A stretch of 64,000 bases of DNA, taken from the NCBI RefSeq assembly GCF_020525925.1, contig NZ_CP084876.1:620001-684000 (forward strand). The letters are read 5' to 3'. How positions within the stretch are numbered: position 1 is the stretch's first letter; every line of letters starts with the position of its first letter. Positions 22,332 to 31,072 of the stretch are shown in pieces. A model generated the notes under the pieces. That model searched no databases and was not told the DNA's origin. It worked only from the letters and a program-made list of their open reading frames with translations. The translations under genes were made by a program, and so were the position numbers. This DNA comes from Klebsiella quasipneumoniae subsp. quasipneumoniae. Lineage in GTDB: Bacteria; Pseudomonadota; Gammaproteobacteria; Enterobacterales; Enterobacteriaceae.

Positions 22332-23429
22332 ATGCTAAAAGTTATTCAATCTCCAGCCAAATATCTTCAGGGTCCTGATGCTGCTGTCCTGTTCGGTCAA
22401 TATGCCAAAAACCTGGCGGAGAGCTTCTTCGTCATCGCTGACGACTTCGTGATGAAGCTGGCGGGGGAGAAAGTGGTGAATGGCCTGCAGAGTCACGATA
22501 TTCGCTGCCATGCGGAACGGTTTAATGGCGAATGCAGCCATGCGGAAATTAACCGCCTGATGGCGATTTTGCAAAAACAGGGCTGCCGCGGCGTGGTTGG
22601 CATCGGCGGCGGTAAAACCCTCGATACCGCGAAGGCGATCGGTTACTACCAGAAGCTGCCGGTGGTGGTGATCCCGACCATCGCTTCGACCGATGCGCCG
22701 ACCAGCGCGCTGTCGGTGATCTACACCGAAGCGGGCGAGTTTGAAGAGTATCTGATCTATCCGAAAAACCCGGATATGGTGGTGATGGACACGGCGATTA
22801 TCGCCAAAGCGCCGGTACGCCTGCTGGTCTCCGGCATGGGCGATGCGCTCTCCACCTGGTTTGAGGCCAAAGCCTGCTACGATGCGCGCGCCACCAGCAT
22901 GGCCGGGGGGCAGTCCACCGAGGCGGCGCTGAGCCTGGCCCGCCTGTGCTATGATACGCTGCTGGCGGAGGGCGAAAAGGCCCGTCTGGCGGCGCAGGCC
23001 GGGGTGGTGACCGAAGCGCTGGAGCGCATCATCGAAGCGAACACCTACCTCAGCGGCATTGGCTTTGAAAGCAGCGGCCTGGCCGCCGCCCACGCGATCC
23101 ACAACGGTTTCACCATTCTGGAAGAGTGCCATCACCTGTATCACGGCGAGAAAGTGGCCTTCGGCACCCTGGCGCAGCTGGTGCTGCAGAACAGCCCGAT
23201 GGACGAGATTGAAACCGTGCTGAGCTTCTGCCAGCGCGTCGGCCTGCCGGTGACCCTCGCGCAGATGGGCGTCAAAGAGGGGATCGACGCGAAAATCGCC
23301 GCGGTGGCGAAAGCCACCTGCGCGGAAGGGGAAACCATCCACAATATGCCGTTTGCGGTGACCCCGGAGAGCGTGCACGCCGCTATCCTCACCGCCGATC
23401 TGTTAGGCCAGCAGTGGCTGGCGCGTTAA
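22332..23429 (+). CDS. dhaD: Glycerol dehydrogenase (NAD)
   Basis: A 365-residue GldA-type enzyme from the ATG at 22332, preceded by GGTGAAAGGA. It oxidises glycerol to dihydroxyacetone with NAD, feeding the two dihydroxyacetone kinases. The NAD-binding motif is GIGGGKTLDTAK. The zinc ligands expected for the family are D171 (VSGMGDALSTW), H254 (AAAHAIHNG) and H271 (HLYHGEKVAF). It is divergent from dhaKLM and followed by dhaR. Confidence 0.96.
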   Translation: MLKVIQSPAKYLQGPDAAVLFGQYAKNLAESFFVIADDFVMKLAGEKVVNGLQSHDIRCHAERFNGECSHAEINRLMAILQKQGCRGVVGIGGGKTLDTAKAIGYYQKLPVVVIPTIASTDAPTSALSVIYTEAGEFEEYLIYPKNPDMVVMDTAIIAKAPVRLLVSGMGDALSTWFEAKACYDARATSMAGGQSTEAALSLARLCYDTLLAEGEKARLAAQAGVVTEALERIIEANTYLSGIGFESSGLAAAHAIHNGFTILEECHHLYHGEKVAFGTLAQLVLQNSPMDEIETVLSFCQRVGLPVTLAQMGVKEGIDAKIAAVAKATCAEGETIHNMPFAVTPESVHAAILTADLLGQQWLAR

Positions 23430-23475
23430 TTCGCGGTGGCTAAACCGCTGGCGCCGGTCGGCGGTCTTTCTTTCT

Positions 23476-23502
23476 CCCCTCTGGCAGCGGCTGCCGGAGG
23501 GG
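23476..23502 (+). terminator. Hairpin between dhaD and dhaR
   Basis: CCCCT...GGCAG and CTGCC...AGGGG form a GC-rich stem with a three-base inner loop, 47 bp after the dhaD stop. It probably limits read-through into dhaR. Confidence 0.5.
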
Positions 23503-23530
23503 TTCTCTATGGTAAAACGCGGAAAACAGT

Positions 23531-25456
23531 ATGACTGTTCAGACTCAGGATACCGGGAAGGCGGTCTCTTCCGTCATCGCCCAGTCATGGCATCGCTGCA
23601 GCAAGTTTATGCAGCGCGAAACCTGGCAAAAACCGCACCAGGCCCAGGGCCTGACCTTTGACTCGATCTGTCGGCGTAAAACCGCGCTGCTGACCATCGG
23701 TCAGGCGGCGCTGGAGGACGCCTGGGAGTTTATGGACGGTCGCCCCTGCGCGCTGTTTATCCTTGATGAGACCGCCTGTATTCTGAGCCGCTGCGGCGAA
23801 CCGCAAACGCTGGCGCAGCTGGCTGACCTGGGGTTTCGCGACGGCAGCTACTGCGCGGAGAGCATTATCGGCACCTGCGCGCTGTCGCTGGCCGCGATGC
23901 AGGGGCAGCCGATCAACACCGCCGGCGATCGGCATTTTAAGCAGGCCCTGCAGCCATGGAGCTTTTGTTCGACGCCGGTGTTCGATAACCACGGGCGGCT
24001 GTTCGGCTCTATCTCGCTTTGCTGTCTGGTGGAGCACCAGTCCAGCGCCGACCTCTCCCTGACGCTGGCCATCGCCCGCGAGGTGGGCAATTCCCTGCTC
24101 ACCGACAGCCTGCTGGCGGAATCCAACCGCCACCTCAATCAGATGTACGGCCTGCTGGAGAGCATGGACGACGGGGTGATGGCGTGGAACGAACAGGGGG
24201 TACTGCAATTTCTCAATGTTCAGGCGGCGAGACTGCTGCATCTTGATGCCCAGGCCAGCCAGGGAAAAAATATCGCCGATCTGGTGACCCTGCCGGCGCT
24301 GCTGCGCCGCGCCATCAAACACGCCCGCGGCCTGAATCACGTTGAAGTCACCTTTGAAAGCCAGCACCAGTTTATCGACGCGGTGATCACCTTAAAACCG
24401 ATTGTCGAGTCGCAAGGCAACAGCTTTATTCTGCTGCTGCACCCGGTGGAGCAGATGCGGCAGCTGATGACCAGCCAGCTGGGCAAAGTCAGCCACACCT
24501 TTGAGCAGATGTCAGCCGACGATCCGGAAACCCGGCGGCTGATCCACTTTGGCCGCCAGGCGGCGCGCGGCGGCTTTCCGGTACTGCTGTGCGGTGAAGA
24601 GGGGGTGGGGAAAGAGCTGCTGAGCCAGGCCATCCACAATGAAAGCGAGCGGGCGGGCGGCCCCTACATCGCCGTCAACTGCCAGCTGTATGCCGACAGC
24701 GTGCTGGGCCAGGACTTTATGGGGAGCGCCCCCACCGATGATGAAAATGGCCGCCTGAGCCGCCTTGAGCTGGCCAACGGCGGCACCCTGTTTCTGGAAA
24801 AAATTGAGTATCTGGCGCCGGAGCTACAGTCCGCCCTGCTGCAGGTGATTAAGCAGGGAGTGCTTACCCGGCTCGACGCCCGCCGCCTGATCCCGGTGGA
24901 TGTGAAGGTGATCGCCACCACCACCGTCGATCTGGCCAACCTGGTGGAACAGAACCGCTTTAGCCGCCAGCTGTACTATGCGCTGCACTCATTCGAGATC
25001 GTCATTCCGCCGCTGCGCGCCCGGCGCAACAGTATCCCGTCGCTGGTGCATAACCGGCTGAAAAGCCTGGAGAAGCGTTTCTCTTCCCGGCTGAAAGTGG
25101 ACGATGACGCGCTGGCCCAGCTGGTGGCCTACTCGTGGCCGGGAAATGATTTTGAGCTTAACAGCGTGATAGAGAACATCGCTATCAGCAGCGATAACGG
25201 CCACATTCGCCTGAGCAACCTGCCGGAATATCTCTTTTCCGATCGACCGGGGGCCGATAGCGGCTCATCGCTGCTGCCGGCCAGCCTGACCTTTAGCGCC
25301 ATCGAAAAAGAGGCCATTATCCACGCCGCCCGGGTGACCAGCGGGCGGGTGCAGGAGATGTCGCAACTGCTGAATATCGGCCGCACCACCCTGTGGCGCA
25401 AAATGAAGCAGTACGATATCGACGCCAGCCAGTTCAAGCGCAAGCATCAGGCCTAG
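23531..25456 (+). CDS. dhaR: Transcriptional activator of the dha regulon
   Basis: A 641-residue AcoR-like regulator: an N-terminal GAF sensor (about 50-190), a PAS-like domain (about 200-310), an AAA+ domain (about 320-560, Walker A GEEGVGKELL) and a Fis-type C-terminal helix-turn-helix (MSQLLNIGRTTLWRKMKQYD). The GAFTGA loop needed to contact sigma-54 is absent; the equivalent place reads DFMGSAPTDDENG. So, like E. coli DhaR, it probably works with sigma-70. It should activate dhaKLM, dhaD and the dhaB/dhaT operons. Its 3' end overlaps the convergent adenosyltransferase gene by 23 bp. Confidence 0.94.
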   Translation: MTVQTQDTGKAVSSVIAQSWHRCSKFMQRETWQKPHQAQGLTFDSICRRKTALLTIGQAALEDAWEFMDGRPCALFILDETACILSRCGEPQTLAQLADLGFRDGSYCAESIIGTCALSLAAMQGQPINTAGDRHFKQALQPWSFCSTPVFDNHGRLFGSISLCCLVEHQSSADLSLTLAIAREVGNSLLTDSLLAESNRHLNQMYGLLESMDDGVMAWNEQGVLQFLNVQAARLLHLDAQASQGKNIADLVTLPALLRRAIKHARGLNHVEVTFESQHQFIDAVITLKPIVESQGNSFILLLHPVEQMRQLMTSQLGKVSHTFEQMSADDPETRRLIHFGRQAARGGFPVLLCGEEGVGKELLSQAIHNESERAGGPYIAVNCQLYADSVLGQDFMGSAPTDDENGRLSRLELANGGTLFLEKIEYLAPELQSALLQVIKQGVLTRLDARRLIPVDVKVIATTTVDLANLVEQNRFSRQLYYALHSFEIVIPPLRARRNSIPSLVHNRLKSLEKRFSSRLKVDDDALAQLVAYSWPGNDFELNSVIENIAISSDNGHIRLSNLPEYLFSDRPGADSGSSLLPASLTFSAIEKEAIIHAARVTSGRVQEMSQLLNIGRTTLWRKMKQYDIDASQFKRKHQA

Positions 25457-25964
25457 TCTCCTCGATACGCGCCATGGAGAACAGGGCGTCCGACAGACGA
25501 TTGCTGTAGCGTTTGAGCGCGTCGCGCAGAGGGTGCGAGCGGTCCATGGCCGTCAGCAGACGTTCCAGCCGACGGGCCAGGGTGCGCGCCACGTGCAGCT
25601 GGGCGGAGGCGAGATTCTTCCCCGGGATCACAAACTGTTTCAGGGGGCCGCTTTCGGCCATATTGCGGTCGATAAGTCGCTCCAGGGCGGTGATCTCCTC
25701 CTCGCCGATCGTCTGGCTCAGGCGGACCAGGCCCCGCGCATCGCTGGCCAGTTCCGCCCCCAGCGCGAACAGCGTCTCCTGAATCTGATGCAGACTTGCC
25801 CGCAGCCCGGCGTCGCGGGTGGTGGCGTAGCAGACGCCCAGCTGGGATATCAGTTCATCGACGGTGCCGTAGGCCTCGACGCGAATATGGTCTTTCTCGA
25901 TGCGGCTGCCGCCGTACAGGGCGGTGGTGCCTTTATCTCCGGTGCGGGTATAGATACGGTACAT
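25434..25964 (-). CDS. PduO-type cob(I)alamin adenosyltransferase (OrfW)
   Basis: A 176-residue protein beginning MYRIYTRTGDKGTTALYGGS, the ATP-binding start of PduO-type ATP:corrinoid adenosyltransferases. Later signatures are DELISQLGVCYATT and VIPGKNLASAQLHVARTLARRLERL. It makes adenosylcobalamin, the cofactor of glycerol dehydratase. In published Klebsiella/Citrobacter dha maps this reading frame is called orfW. It abuts dhaG and lies last in the leftward dhaT operon, which fits cofactor supply. The end overlaps the convergent dhaR end. Confidence 0.9.
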   Translation of the reverse strand: MYRIYTRTGDKGTTALYGGSRIEKDHIRVEAYGTVDELISQLGVCYATTRDAGLRASLHQIQETLFALGAELASDARGLVRLSQTIGEEEITALERLIDRNMAESGPLKQFVIPGKNLASAQLHVARTLARRLERLLTAMDRSHPLRDALKRYSNRLSDALFSMARIEETRPDACA

Positions 25965-26318
25965 TCAGCTTCTCTCACTTAACGGCAGGACTTTCACCAG
26001 CTGCCCGGCGTTGGCGCCGAGCGTACGCAGATGATCGCGGCTATCGGTGACGTGCCCGGTCGCCAGCGGCGCGTCCGCCGGCAGCTGGGCATGGGTTAGC
26101 GCGATCTCGCCGGCTGCGCTGAGCCCAATGCCCACCCGCAGCGTCGAGCTTCTGGCCGCCAGGGCGCTCAGCGTATCGGCGTCACCGCCTTCGTCGCAGG
26201 ATACGGTCTGGCAGGGGACCCCCTGCTCCTCCAGCCCCCAGCACAGCTCATTGATGGCGCAGGCATGGTGCCCGCGCGGATCGTAAAACAGGCGTACGCC
26301 CGGCGGTGAAAGCGACAT
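25965..26318 (-). CDS. dhaG: Glycerol dehydratase reactivase small subunit
   Basis: A 117-residue protein of the DdrB/PduH family (orfX or gdrB in older maps). With DhaF it forms a chaperone-like reactivase that removes damaged cobalamin from glycerol dehydratase using ATP. The family pattern is visible in PPGVRLFYDPRGHHACAINE, GIGLSAAGEIALTHAQLP and the final NAGQLVKVLPLS. It is unlinked from dhaF, which lies in the divergent operon; this split is typical for the Klebsiella locus. Confidence 0.93.
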   Translation of the reverse strand: MSLSPPGVRLFYDPRGHHACAINELCWGLEEQGVPCQTVSCDEGGDADTLSALAARSSTLRVGIGLSAAGEIALTHAQLPADAPLATGHVTDSRDHLRTLGANAGQLVKVLPLSERS

Positions 26319-26338
26319 GACGGTCCCCTCGTTAACAC

Positions 26339-27502
26339 TCAGAATGCCTGGCGGAAAATCGCGGCAATCTCCTGCTCGTTGCCCTTACGCGGGTTCGAGA
26401 ACGCGTTGCCGTCTTTCAGGGCCATCTCCGCCATGTAAGGGAAGTCGGCCTCTTTCACCCCCAGATCGCGCAGATGCTGCGGAATCCCGATATCCATCGA
26501 CAGACGCGCGATGGCGGCGATAGCTTTTTCCGCCGCGTCGAGGGTCGACAGTCCGGCGATATTTTCGCCCATCAGTTCGGCGATATCGGCGAATTTTTCC
26601 GGGTTGGCGATCAGGTTATAGCGAGCCACGTGCGGCAGCAGGACGGCGTTGGCCACGCCGTGCGGCATGTCGTACAGCCCGCCCAGCTGATGCGCCATGG
26701 CGTGCACATAACCGAGGTTGGCGTTATTGAAGGCCATCCCGGCCAGCAGAGAGGCGTAGGCCATGTTTTCCCGCGCCTGAAGATTGCTGCCGAGGGCGAC
26801 GGCCTGGCGCAGGTTGCGGGCGATGAGGCGGATCGCCTGCATGGCGGCGGCGTCAGTCACCGGGTTGGCGTCTTTAGAGATATAGGCCTCTACGGCGTGG
26901 GTCAGGGCATCCATCCCGGTCGCCGCGGTCAGGGCGGCCGGTTTGCCGATCATCAGCAGCGGATCGTTGATGGAGACCGACGGCAGGTTGCGCCAGCTGA
27001 CGATCACAAACTTCACTTTGGTTTGGGTGTTGGTCAGGACGCAGTGGCGGGTGACCTCGCTGGCGGTGCCGGCGGTGGTGTTGACCGCGACGATGGGCGG
27101 CAGCGGGTTGGTCAGGGTCTCAATCCCGGCATACTGATAAAGATCGCCCTCATGGGTGGCGGCGATGCCGATGCCTTTGCCGCAGTCGTGCGGGCTGCCG
27201 CCGCCCACGGTGACGATAAGGTCGCACTGCTCGCGGCGAAACACGGCGAGACCGTCGCGCACGTTGGTGTCTTTCGGGTTCGGCTCGACGCCGTCAAAGA
27301 TCGCCACCTCGATACCGGCCTCTCGCAGATAATGCAGAGTTTTATCCACCGCGCCATCTTTTATCGCCCGCAGGCCTTTGTCGGTAACCAGCAGGGCTTT
27401 TTTACCCCCCAGCAGCTTGCAGCGGTCACCGACCACGGAAATAGCGTTGGGACCAAAAAAGTTAACGTTTGGCACCAGATAATCAAACATACGATAGCTC
27501 AT
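26339..27502 (-). CDS. dhaT: 1,3-propanediol dehydrogenase
   Basis: A 387-residue iron-dependent alcohol dehydrogenase that reduces 3-hydroxypropionaldehyde to 1,3-propanediol with NADH. Visible signatures are the cofactor motif GGGSPHDCGKGIGIAATHEG and the metal site AMAHQLGGLYDMPHGVANAV, with histidines as ligands. The length equals that of the known K. pneumoniae enzyme. It lies between the orfY-type gene and dhaG in the leftward operon, divergent from dhaB. Confidence 0.97.
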   Translation of the reverse strand: MSYRMFDYLVPNVNFFGPNAISVVGDRCKLLGGKKALLVTDKGLRAIKDGAVDKTLHYLREAGIEVAIFDGVEPNPKDTNVRDGLAVFRREQCDLIVTVGGGSPHDCGKGIGIAATHEGDLYQYAGIETLTNPLPPIVAVNTTAGTASEVTRHCVLTNTQTKVKFVIVSWRNLPSVSINDPLLMIGKPAALTAATGMDALTHAVEAYISKDANPVTDAAAMQAIRLIARNLRQAVALGSNLQARENMAYASLLAGMAFNNANLGYVHAMAHQLGGLYDMPHGVANAVLLPHVARYNLIANPEKFADIAELMGENIAGLSTLDAAEKAIAAIARLSMDIGIPQHLRDLGVKEADFPYMAEMALKDGNAFSNPRKGNEQEIAAIFRQAF

Positions 27503-27523
27503 AATATACCTTCTCGCTTCAGG

Positions 27524-27952
27524 TTATAATGCGGAAAAACAATCCAGGGCGCACTGGGCTAATAATTGATCCTGTTCGACCGTACCGCCGCTAACGCCGA
27601 CGGCACCAATTATCTGCTGGTTTAAAATAACCGGCAGGCCGCCGCCAAAAATAATGATTCGCTGTTGATTGGTCAGCTGCAGACCATACAGAGATTGTCC
27701 GGGCTGAACCGCTGGCGTAATTTCATGGGTGCCTTGTTTCAGGCTGCAGGCGCTCCAGGCTTTATTCAGCGAAATATCGCAGCTGGAGACAAAGGCTTCG
27801 TCCATCCGCTGGACAAGCAGCGTATTGCCGCCGCGGTCAACCACGGAAAATACCACCGCTACGTTGATCTCATTAGCTTTTTTCTCCACTGCCGCCGCCA
27901 TTTTCTGGGCGGCGGCCAGGGTGATAGTCTGAATGTGTTGGCTCTTGTTCAT
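27524..27952 (-). CDS. GlcG/HbpS-family protein (OrfY)
   Basis: A 142-residue protein of the GlcG/HbpS (DUF336) family, with the characteristic AVVFSVVDRGGNTLLVQRMD early and RIIIFGGGLPVILNQQIIGA, then VGVSGGTVEQDQLLAQ near the end. This is orfY of Klebsiella and Citrobacter dha maps. Some relatives bind haem or cobalamin, and a role near B12 enzymes is suggested but not proven. It is first in the leftward operon with dhaT, dhaG and the adenosyltransferase gene. Confidence 0.85.
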   Translation of the reverse strand: MNKSQHIQTITLAAAQKMAAAVEKKANEINVAVVFSVVDRGGNTLLVQRMDEAFVSSCDISLNKAWSACSLKQGTHEITPAVQPGQSLYGLQLTNQQRIIIFGGGLPVILNQQIIGAVGVSGGTVEQDQLLAQCALDCFSAL

Positions 27953-28367
27953 GATTATCTCCCGCGCCAGGGTAATGCTGACGCGAATAGTCAGTAGGGG
28001 GCGAAAGTAAAAAAACTATCGCCACGCGGTTGGCTTAATTTATTTTTCTCAGCGTTATTTTGTCGCCCGCCATGATTTAGTCAACAGGTCTAAAAAGGCT
28101 TCGGAAAAACGCGGTGGCGGGCTTTTTTTATTAATTGATTTATATCAATGCTGGCGATCACATTTTTTATTTTAGCCGTTGCGGCGGGGTTTCATAGTGA
28201 AACTGTTTGCCGATTTAACGTGCCAGATTGAAACAAAATTAATTTTATTTTTTTCACCAGTGGCTCCTTTAAAGTTCCGCTATTGCCGGTAATGGCCGGG
28301 CGGGCAGCGACGCTGGCCCGGCGTGTTCGCTACCGTCTGCGGATTTCACCTTTTGAGCCCATGAACA
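27953..28367. promoter_or_regulatory. 415-bp divergent control region orfY-dhaB
   Basis: This gap has no gene. It is AT-rich from 28010 to 28260 and contains GTTTC-ATAGT-GAAAC at 28189-28203 plus GTGCC-AGATT-GAAAC at 28220-28234. These are centred exactly 31 bp apart, the same layout as in the dhaK-dhaD gap. The second site has one mismatch in its left arm. Confidence 0.55.
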
Positions 28368-30035
28368 ATGAAAAGATCAAAACGATTTGCAGTACTGGCC
28401 CAGCGCCCCGTCAATCAGGACGGGCTGATTGGCGAGTGGCCTGAAGAGGGACTGATCGCCATGGAAAGCCCCTTTGACCCGGTCTCGTCGGTCAAAGTGG
28501 AAAACGGTCGGATCGTCGAGCTGGACGGCAAGCGCCGGGACCAGTTTGATATGATCGACCGGTTTATCGCCGACTACGCGATCAACATTGAGCGCACGGA
28601 GCAGGCGATGCGTCTGGAGGCGCTGGAGATAGCCCGCATGCTGGTGGATATCCACGTCAGCCGGGAGGAGATCATCGCCATCACCACCGCCATCACGCCG
28701 GCCAAAGCGGTTGAAGTCATGGCGCAGATGAACGTGGTGGAGATGATGATGGCGCTGCAAAAGATGCGCGCCCGCCGAACGCCCTCCAACCAGTGCCATG
28801 TCACCAACCTGAAGGATAATCCGGTGCAGATTGCCGCCGACGCCGCCGAGGCCGGGATCCGCGGCTTCTCCGAGCAGGAGACCACGGTCGGTATTGCGCG
28901 CTATGCCCCGTTTAACGCCCTGGCGCTGCTGGTCGGCTCGCAGTGCGGCCGCCCCGGCGTGTTGACGCAATGCTCGGTGGAAGAGGCCACCGAGCTGGAG
29001 CTGGGCATGCGTGGCTTAACCAGTTACGCCGAGACGGTGTCAGTCTACGGCACCGAGGCGGTATTTACCGACGGCGATGACACCCCATGGTCAAAGGCGT
29101 TCCTCGCCTCGGCCTACGCCTCCCGGGGGCTGAAAATGCGCTACACCTCCGGCACCGGCTCCGAAGCGCTGATGGGCTATTCGGAGAGCAAGTCGATGCT
29201 CTACCTCGAATCGCGTTGCATCTTCATTACCAAAGGCGCCGGGGTGCAGGGTCTACAGAACGGGGCGGTGAGCTGCATCGGCATGACCGGCGCCGTGCCC
29301 TCGGGCATTCGGGCGGTGCTGGCGGAAAATCTGATCGCCTCCATGCTCGACCTCGAAGTGGCCTCGGCCAACGACCAGACCTTCTCCCACTCGGATATCC
29401 GCCGCACCGCGCGCACCCTGATGCAGATGCTGCCGGGCACCGACTTTATTTTCTCCGGCTACAGCGCGGTGCCGAACTACGACAACATGTTCGCCGGCTC
29501 GAACTTCGATGCGGAAGATTTTGATGATTACAACATCCTGCAGCGCGACCTGATGGTTGACGGTGGACTGCGTCCAGTGACCGAGGCGGAAACCATCGCC
29601 ATTCGCCAGAAAGCGGCGCGGGCGATCCAGGCGGTCTTTCGCGAGCTGGGGCTGCCGCCGATCGCCGACGAGGAGGTGGAGGCCGCCACCTACGCGCACG
29701 GCAGCAACGAGATGCCGCCGCGTAACGTGGTGGAGGACCTGAGCGCGGTGGAAGAGATGATGAAGCGCAATATTACCGGCCTCGATATTGTCGGCGCGCT
29801 GAGCCGCAGCGGCTTTGAGGATATCGCCAGCAATATTCTCAATATGCTGCGCCAGCGGGTCACCGGCGATTACCTGCAGACCTCGGCCATTCTCGATCGA
29901 CAGTTCGAGGTGGTGAGCGCGGTCAACGACATCAATGACTATCAGGGGCCGGGCACCGGCTATCGCATCTCCGCCGAACGCTGGGCGGAGATCAAAAATA
30001 TTCCGGGCGTGGTCCAGCCCGACACCATTGAATAA
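28368..30035 (+). CDS. dhaB: Glycerol dehydratase large (alpha) subunit
   Basis: A 555-residue adenosylcobalamin-dependent dehydratase alpha chain. It converts glycerol to 3-hydroxypropionaldehyde by a radical mechanism inside a TIM barrel. The sequence MKRSKRFAVLAQRPVNQDGL at the start and the length are those of the K. pneumoniae enzyme. Segments such as TYAHGSNEMPPRNVVEDLSA and GFEDIASNILNMLRQRV are highly typical. It heads dhaB-dhaC-dhaE-dhaF with short gaps. Confidence 0.97.
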   Translation: MKRSKRFAVLAQRPVNQDGLIGEWPEEGLIAMESPFDPVSSVKVENGRIVELDGKRRDQFDMIDRFIADYAINIERTEQAMRLEALEIARMLVDIHVSREEIIAITTAITPAKAVEVMAQMNVVEMMMALQKMRARRTPSNQCHVTNLKDNPVQIAADAAEAGIRGFSEQETTVGIARYAPFNALALLVGSQCGRPGVLTQCSVEEATELELGMRGLTSYAETVSVYGTEAVFTDGDDTPWSKAFLASAYASRGLKMRYTSGTGSEALMGYSESKSMLYLESRCIFITKGAGVQGLQNGAVSCIGMTGAVPSGIRAVLAENLIASMLDLEVASANDQTFSHSDIRRTARTLMQMLPGTDFIFSGYSAVPNYDNMFAGSNFDAEDFDDYNILQRDLMVDGGLRPVTEAETIAIRQKAARAIQAVFRELGLPPIADEEVEAATYAHGSNEMPPRNVVEDLSAVEEMMKRNITGLDIVGALSRSGFEDIASNILNMLRQRVTGDYLQTSAILDRQFEVVSAVNDINDYQGPGTGYRISAERWAEIKNIPGVVQPDTIE

Positions 30036-30047
30036 GGCGGTATTCCT

Positions 30048-30632
30048 GTGCAACAGACAACCCAAATTCAGCCCTCTTTTACCCTGAAAACCCGCGAGGG
30101 CGGGGCGGCTTCTGCCGATGAACGCGCCGATGAAGTGGTGATCGGCGTCGGCCCCGCCTTCGATAAACACCAGCATCACACCCTGATCGATATGCCCCAT
30201 GGCGCGATCCTTAAAGAGCTGATTGCCGGGGTGGAGGAAGAGGGACTTCACGCCCGAGTGGTGCGCATTTTGCGCACGTCCGACGTCTCCTTTATGGCCT
30301 GGGATGCGGCGAACCTGAGCGGCTCGGGGATCGGCATCGGTATCCAGTCGAAGGGGACCACGGTCATCCATCAGCGCGATCTGCTGCCGCTCAGCAACCT
30401 GGAGCTGTTCTCCCAGGCGCCGCTGCTGACGCTGGAGACCTACCGGCAGATTGGCAAAAACGCCGCGCGCTATGCGCGCAACGAGTCACCTTCGCCGGTG
30501 CCGGTGGTGAACGACCAGATGGTGCGGCCGAAATTTATGGCCAAAGCCGCCCTGTTTCATATCAAAGAGACCAAACATGTGGTGCAGGACGCCGAGCCCG
30601 TCACCCTGCACGTCGACTTAGTAAGGGAGTGA
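30048..30632 (+). CDS. dhaC: Glycerol dehydratase medium (beta) subunit
   Basis: A 194-residue beta subunit, 12 bp after dhaB, starting at a GTG (30048). The typical [24 protein letters not shown] segment (here [20 protein letters not shown]) and [20 protein letters not shown] are present. It contributes to the cobalamin-binding surface of the alpha2-beta2-gamma2 complex. The stop overlaps the ribosome-site region of dhaE. Confidence 0.95.
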   Translation: MQQTTQIQPSFTLKTREGGAASADERADEVVIGVGPAFDKHQHHTLIDMPHGAILKELIAGVEEEGLHARVVRILRTSDVSFMAWDAANLSGSGIGIGIQSKGTTVIHQRDLLPLSNLELFSQAPLLTLETYRQIGKNAARYARNESPSPVPVVNDQMVRPKFMAKAALFHIKETKHVVQDAEPVTLHVDLVRE

Positions 30633-30634
30633 CC

Positions 30635-31060
30635 ATGAGCGAGAAAACCATGCGCGTGCAGGATTATCCGTTAGCCACCCGCTGCCCGGAGCATATCCTG
30701 ACGCCCACCGGCAAACCATTGACCGACATCACCCTCGAGAAAGTGCTCTCTGGCGAGGTGGGCCCGCAGGATGTGCGGATCTCCCGGCAAACCCTTGAGT
30801 ACCAGGCGCAGATTGCCGAGCAGATGCAGCGCCATGCGGTGGCGCGCAATTTTCGCCGCGCGGCGGAGCTTATCGCCATCCCTGACGAGCGCATTCTGGC
30901 TATCTATAACGCGCTGCGCCCGTTCCGCTCCTCGCAGGCGGAGCTGCTGGCGATCGCCGACGAGCTTGAGCACACCTGGCGTGCGACGGTGAATGCCGCC
31001 TTTGTCCGGGAGGCGGCGGAAGTGTATCAGCAGCGGCATAAGCTGCGTAAAGGAAGCTAA
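30635..31060 (+). CDS. dhaE: Glycerol dehydratase small (gamma) subunit
   Basis: A 141-residue gamma subunit starting MSEKTMRVQDYPLATRCPEH at 30635; an in-frame GTG two codons upstream is less likely. The ribosome site AAGGGAG lies inside the end of dhaC. The helical body (VSRQTLEYQAQIAEQ-like, ISRQTLEYQAQIAEQMQRHA here) is typical. Its neighbours are the other dehydratase subunits and the reactivase large subunit. Confidence 0.95.
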   Translation: MSEKTMRVQDYPLATRCPEHILTPTGKPLTDITLEKVLSGEVGPQDVRISRQTLEYQAQIAEQMQRHAVARNFRRAAELIAIPDERILAIYNALRPFRSSQAELLAIADELEHTWRATVNAAFVREAAEVYQQRHKLRKGS

Positions 31061-31072
31061 GCGGAGGTCAGC

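Noticed and set aside
29253..30371. 372-residue frame opposite dhaB/dhaC
   Set aside because: It covers two known dehydratase genes on the other strand and has antisense-like composition.
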